Below, in pieces: positions 13,917 through 14,656 of a stretch of DNA of 14,656 nt. Each line of letters begins with the position of its first letter. Positions within the stretch are counted from its first letter, which is position 1. The position numbers and the translations under genes were made by a program. The stretch lies in NCBI GenBank assembly GCA_964587655.1, contig CAZPMT010000141.1, positions 1 to 14,656 of the forward strand, read 5' to 3'. This stretch comes from CAZPMT01 sp964587655 (lineage in GTDB: Bacteria > Hydrogenedentota > Hydrogenedentia > Hydrogenedentales > SLHB01). The notes below the pieces were generated by a model. That model did not search any database, was not told the DNA's origin, and was given only the letters and a program-made list of their open reading frames with translations.

Positions 13917-14656
13917 ATGTCGGACATGAACAGCGGTTATCGCAATCCTGGAGGTAAAGGCAGGCCCAAGGGAGGCCGGAAAGACCCGAGGGGCAAGCCG
14001 CAAGGGAAACCACCCAGAAACCGTCGTCCTCCGCCACATATGACGCAGGGACCGATGAGGCCGCCCATGGAAATGAACGCGAACGACGTCGAGCCCGATG
14101 AAATCCCGCAGAGCAACGGCCCTGAGCTCGCCATCGGCGATCTGAAAGCGATGTCAATGCCGGAACTCATGGACATCGCCCGGGAACTCAATATCGATGG
14201 GTTCAGCGGCCTCAAGAAACAGGACCTCCTGTTCAAGGTGCTCCAGGCGAGCATCGTGCGGACCGGATCGTTGTACGGCGAAGGCACCCTCGAGATCCTC
14301 CCGGACGGCTTCGGCTTCCTGCGCTCGCCGGACTACTCGTATCTGCCAGGGCCCGATGACATCTATGTGTCCCCATCGCAGATCCGCAAGTTCGCGTTGC
14401 GCACCGGCGACAGCATCCAGGGCCACGTGCGGCCGCCAAAGGAGGGAGAACGCTACTTCGCGCTTCTCAAGGTCGAGGCCGTGAACCAGGAAACCCCGGA
14501 GGTCGCACGCGAGCGGATTATCTTCGACAGTCTTACGCCGCTTCATCCGGATGAACGCCTGCGCCTCGAGACGGAGCCCGGCGAAGTGGCCATGCGGATC
14601 TTGGACCTGATCTGCCCCATCGGCAAAGGCCAGCGCGGGCTCATCGTGGCCGCGCC
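13917..14656 (+). CDS. rho: Transcription termination factor Rho, 5' part
   Basis: The frame runs off the window after 246 codons. Residues 1-70 form a disordered extension rich in Gly, Arg, Pro and Lys (GGKGRPKGGRKDPRGKPQGK). The Rho N-domain follows: the helical part at about 72-112 (LKAMSMPELMDIARELNIDG) and the cold-shock-like RNA-binding part at about 120-190, with DGFGFLRSPDYSYLPGPDDI and RPPKEGERYFALLKV. The window ends at PIGKGQRGLIVAA, directly before the Walker A loop. Rho is a hexameric RNA-dependent ATPase that ends transcription. E. coli Rho starts near the helical part, so the extension of about 70 residues is extra, as in several other phyla. AAAGGAAG precedes the ATG; polA ends 63 bases upstream. 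Confidence 0.95.
   Translation, partial: MSDMNSGYRNPGGKGRPKGGRKDPRGKPQGKPPRNRRPPPHMTQGPMRPPMEMNANDVEPDEIPQSNGPELAIGDLKAMSMPELMDIARELNIDGFSGLKKQDLLFKVLQASIVRTGSLYGEGTLEILPDGFGFLRSPDYSYLPGPDDIYVSPSQIRKFALRTGDSIQGHVRPPKEGERYFALLKVEAVNQETPEVARERIIFDSLTPLHPDERLRLETEPGEVAMRILDLICPIGKGQRGLIVAA

Overview
The window is a GC-rich segment of a Gram-negative bacterial chromosome. It carries lpxA and lpxB for lipid A synthesis, polA, and the start of rho, each recognised from conserved motifs. Core genes of this kind with no codon-code oddities point to a free-living Gram-negative bacterium. The dispersed ATTCCC/GGGAAT repeats and the many substituted catalytic residues suggest a deep, probably uncultured lineage, but I cannot place it to phylum from sequence alone. 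TGA is used as a normal stop (sulfotransferase, mqsA, HAD, lpxB) and Trp is TGG.

Region 1 (1-2843) holds the 3' end of a probable M55 (DppA-like) peptidase gene, a convergent sulfotransferase gene, and a divergent gene for a glucosamine-6-phosphate deaminase-like protein that lacks a key catalytic Asp.

Region 2 (2844-5450) is a repeat-rich accessory island. It contains three copies of one dispersed repeat, two of which form a 339-bp direct repeat of about 95% identity. Each copy carries the same promoter-like sequence and an ATTCCC/GGGAAT palindrome. The island also holds a 164-bp inverted-repeat element, a short REP-like palindrome and an AT-richer small membrane-protein gene. A complete mqsR-mqsA toxin-antitoxin pair sits between the two arms of the 339-bp direct repeat. 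The antitoxin joins a zinc finger to an excisionase/MerR-like DNA-binding domain.

Region 3 (5292-6954) is a two-gene unit: a small YLDAGTGS membrane protein, overlapped by a large kinase-like plus methyltransferase gene. The latter is interrupted by an in-frame TGA exactly where a Trp codon is expected, next to its SAM-binding motif.

Region 4 (6955-11045) is an lpxA - HAD hydrolase - Gfo/Idh/MocA oxidoreductase - lpxB cluster for lipid A. It is preceded by a leader that can fold into a well-paired RNA. A Gfo/Idh enzyme between lpxA and lpxB recalls the GnnA context, where UDP-GlcNAc is converted to its 3-amino form, but no aminotransferase partner is present here.

Region 5 (11094-14656) is polA, with all three domains and intact proofreading residues, followed by rho, which runs off the window end just before its Walker A motif.
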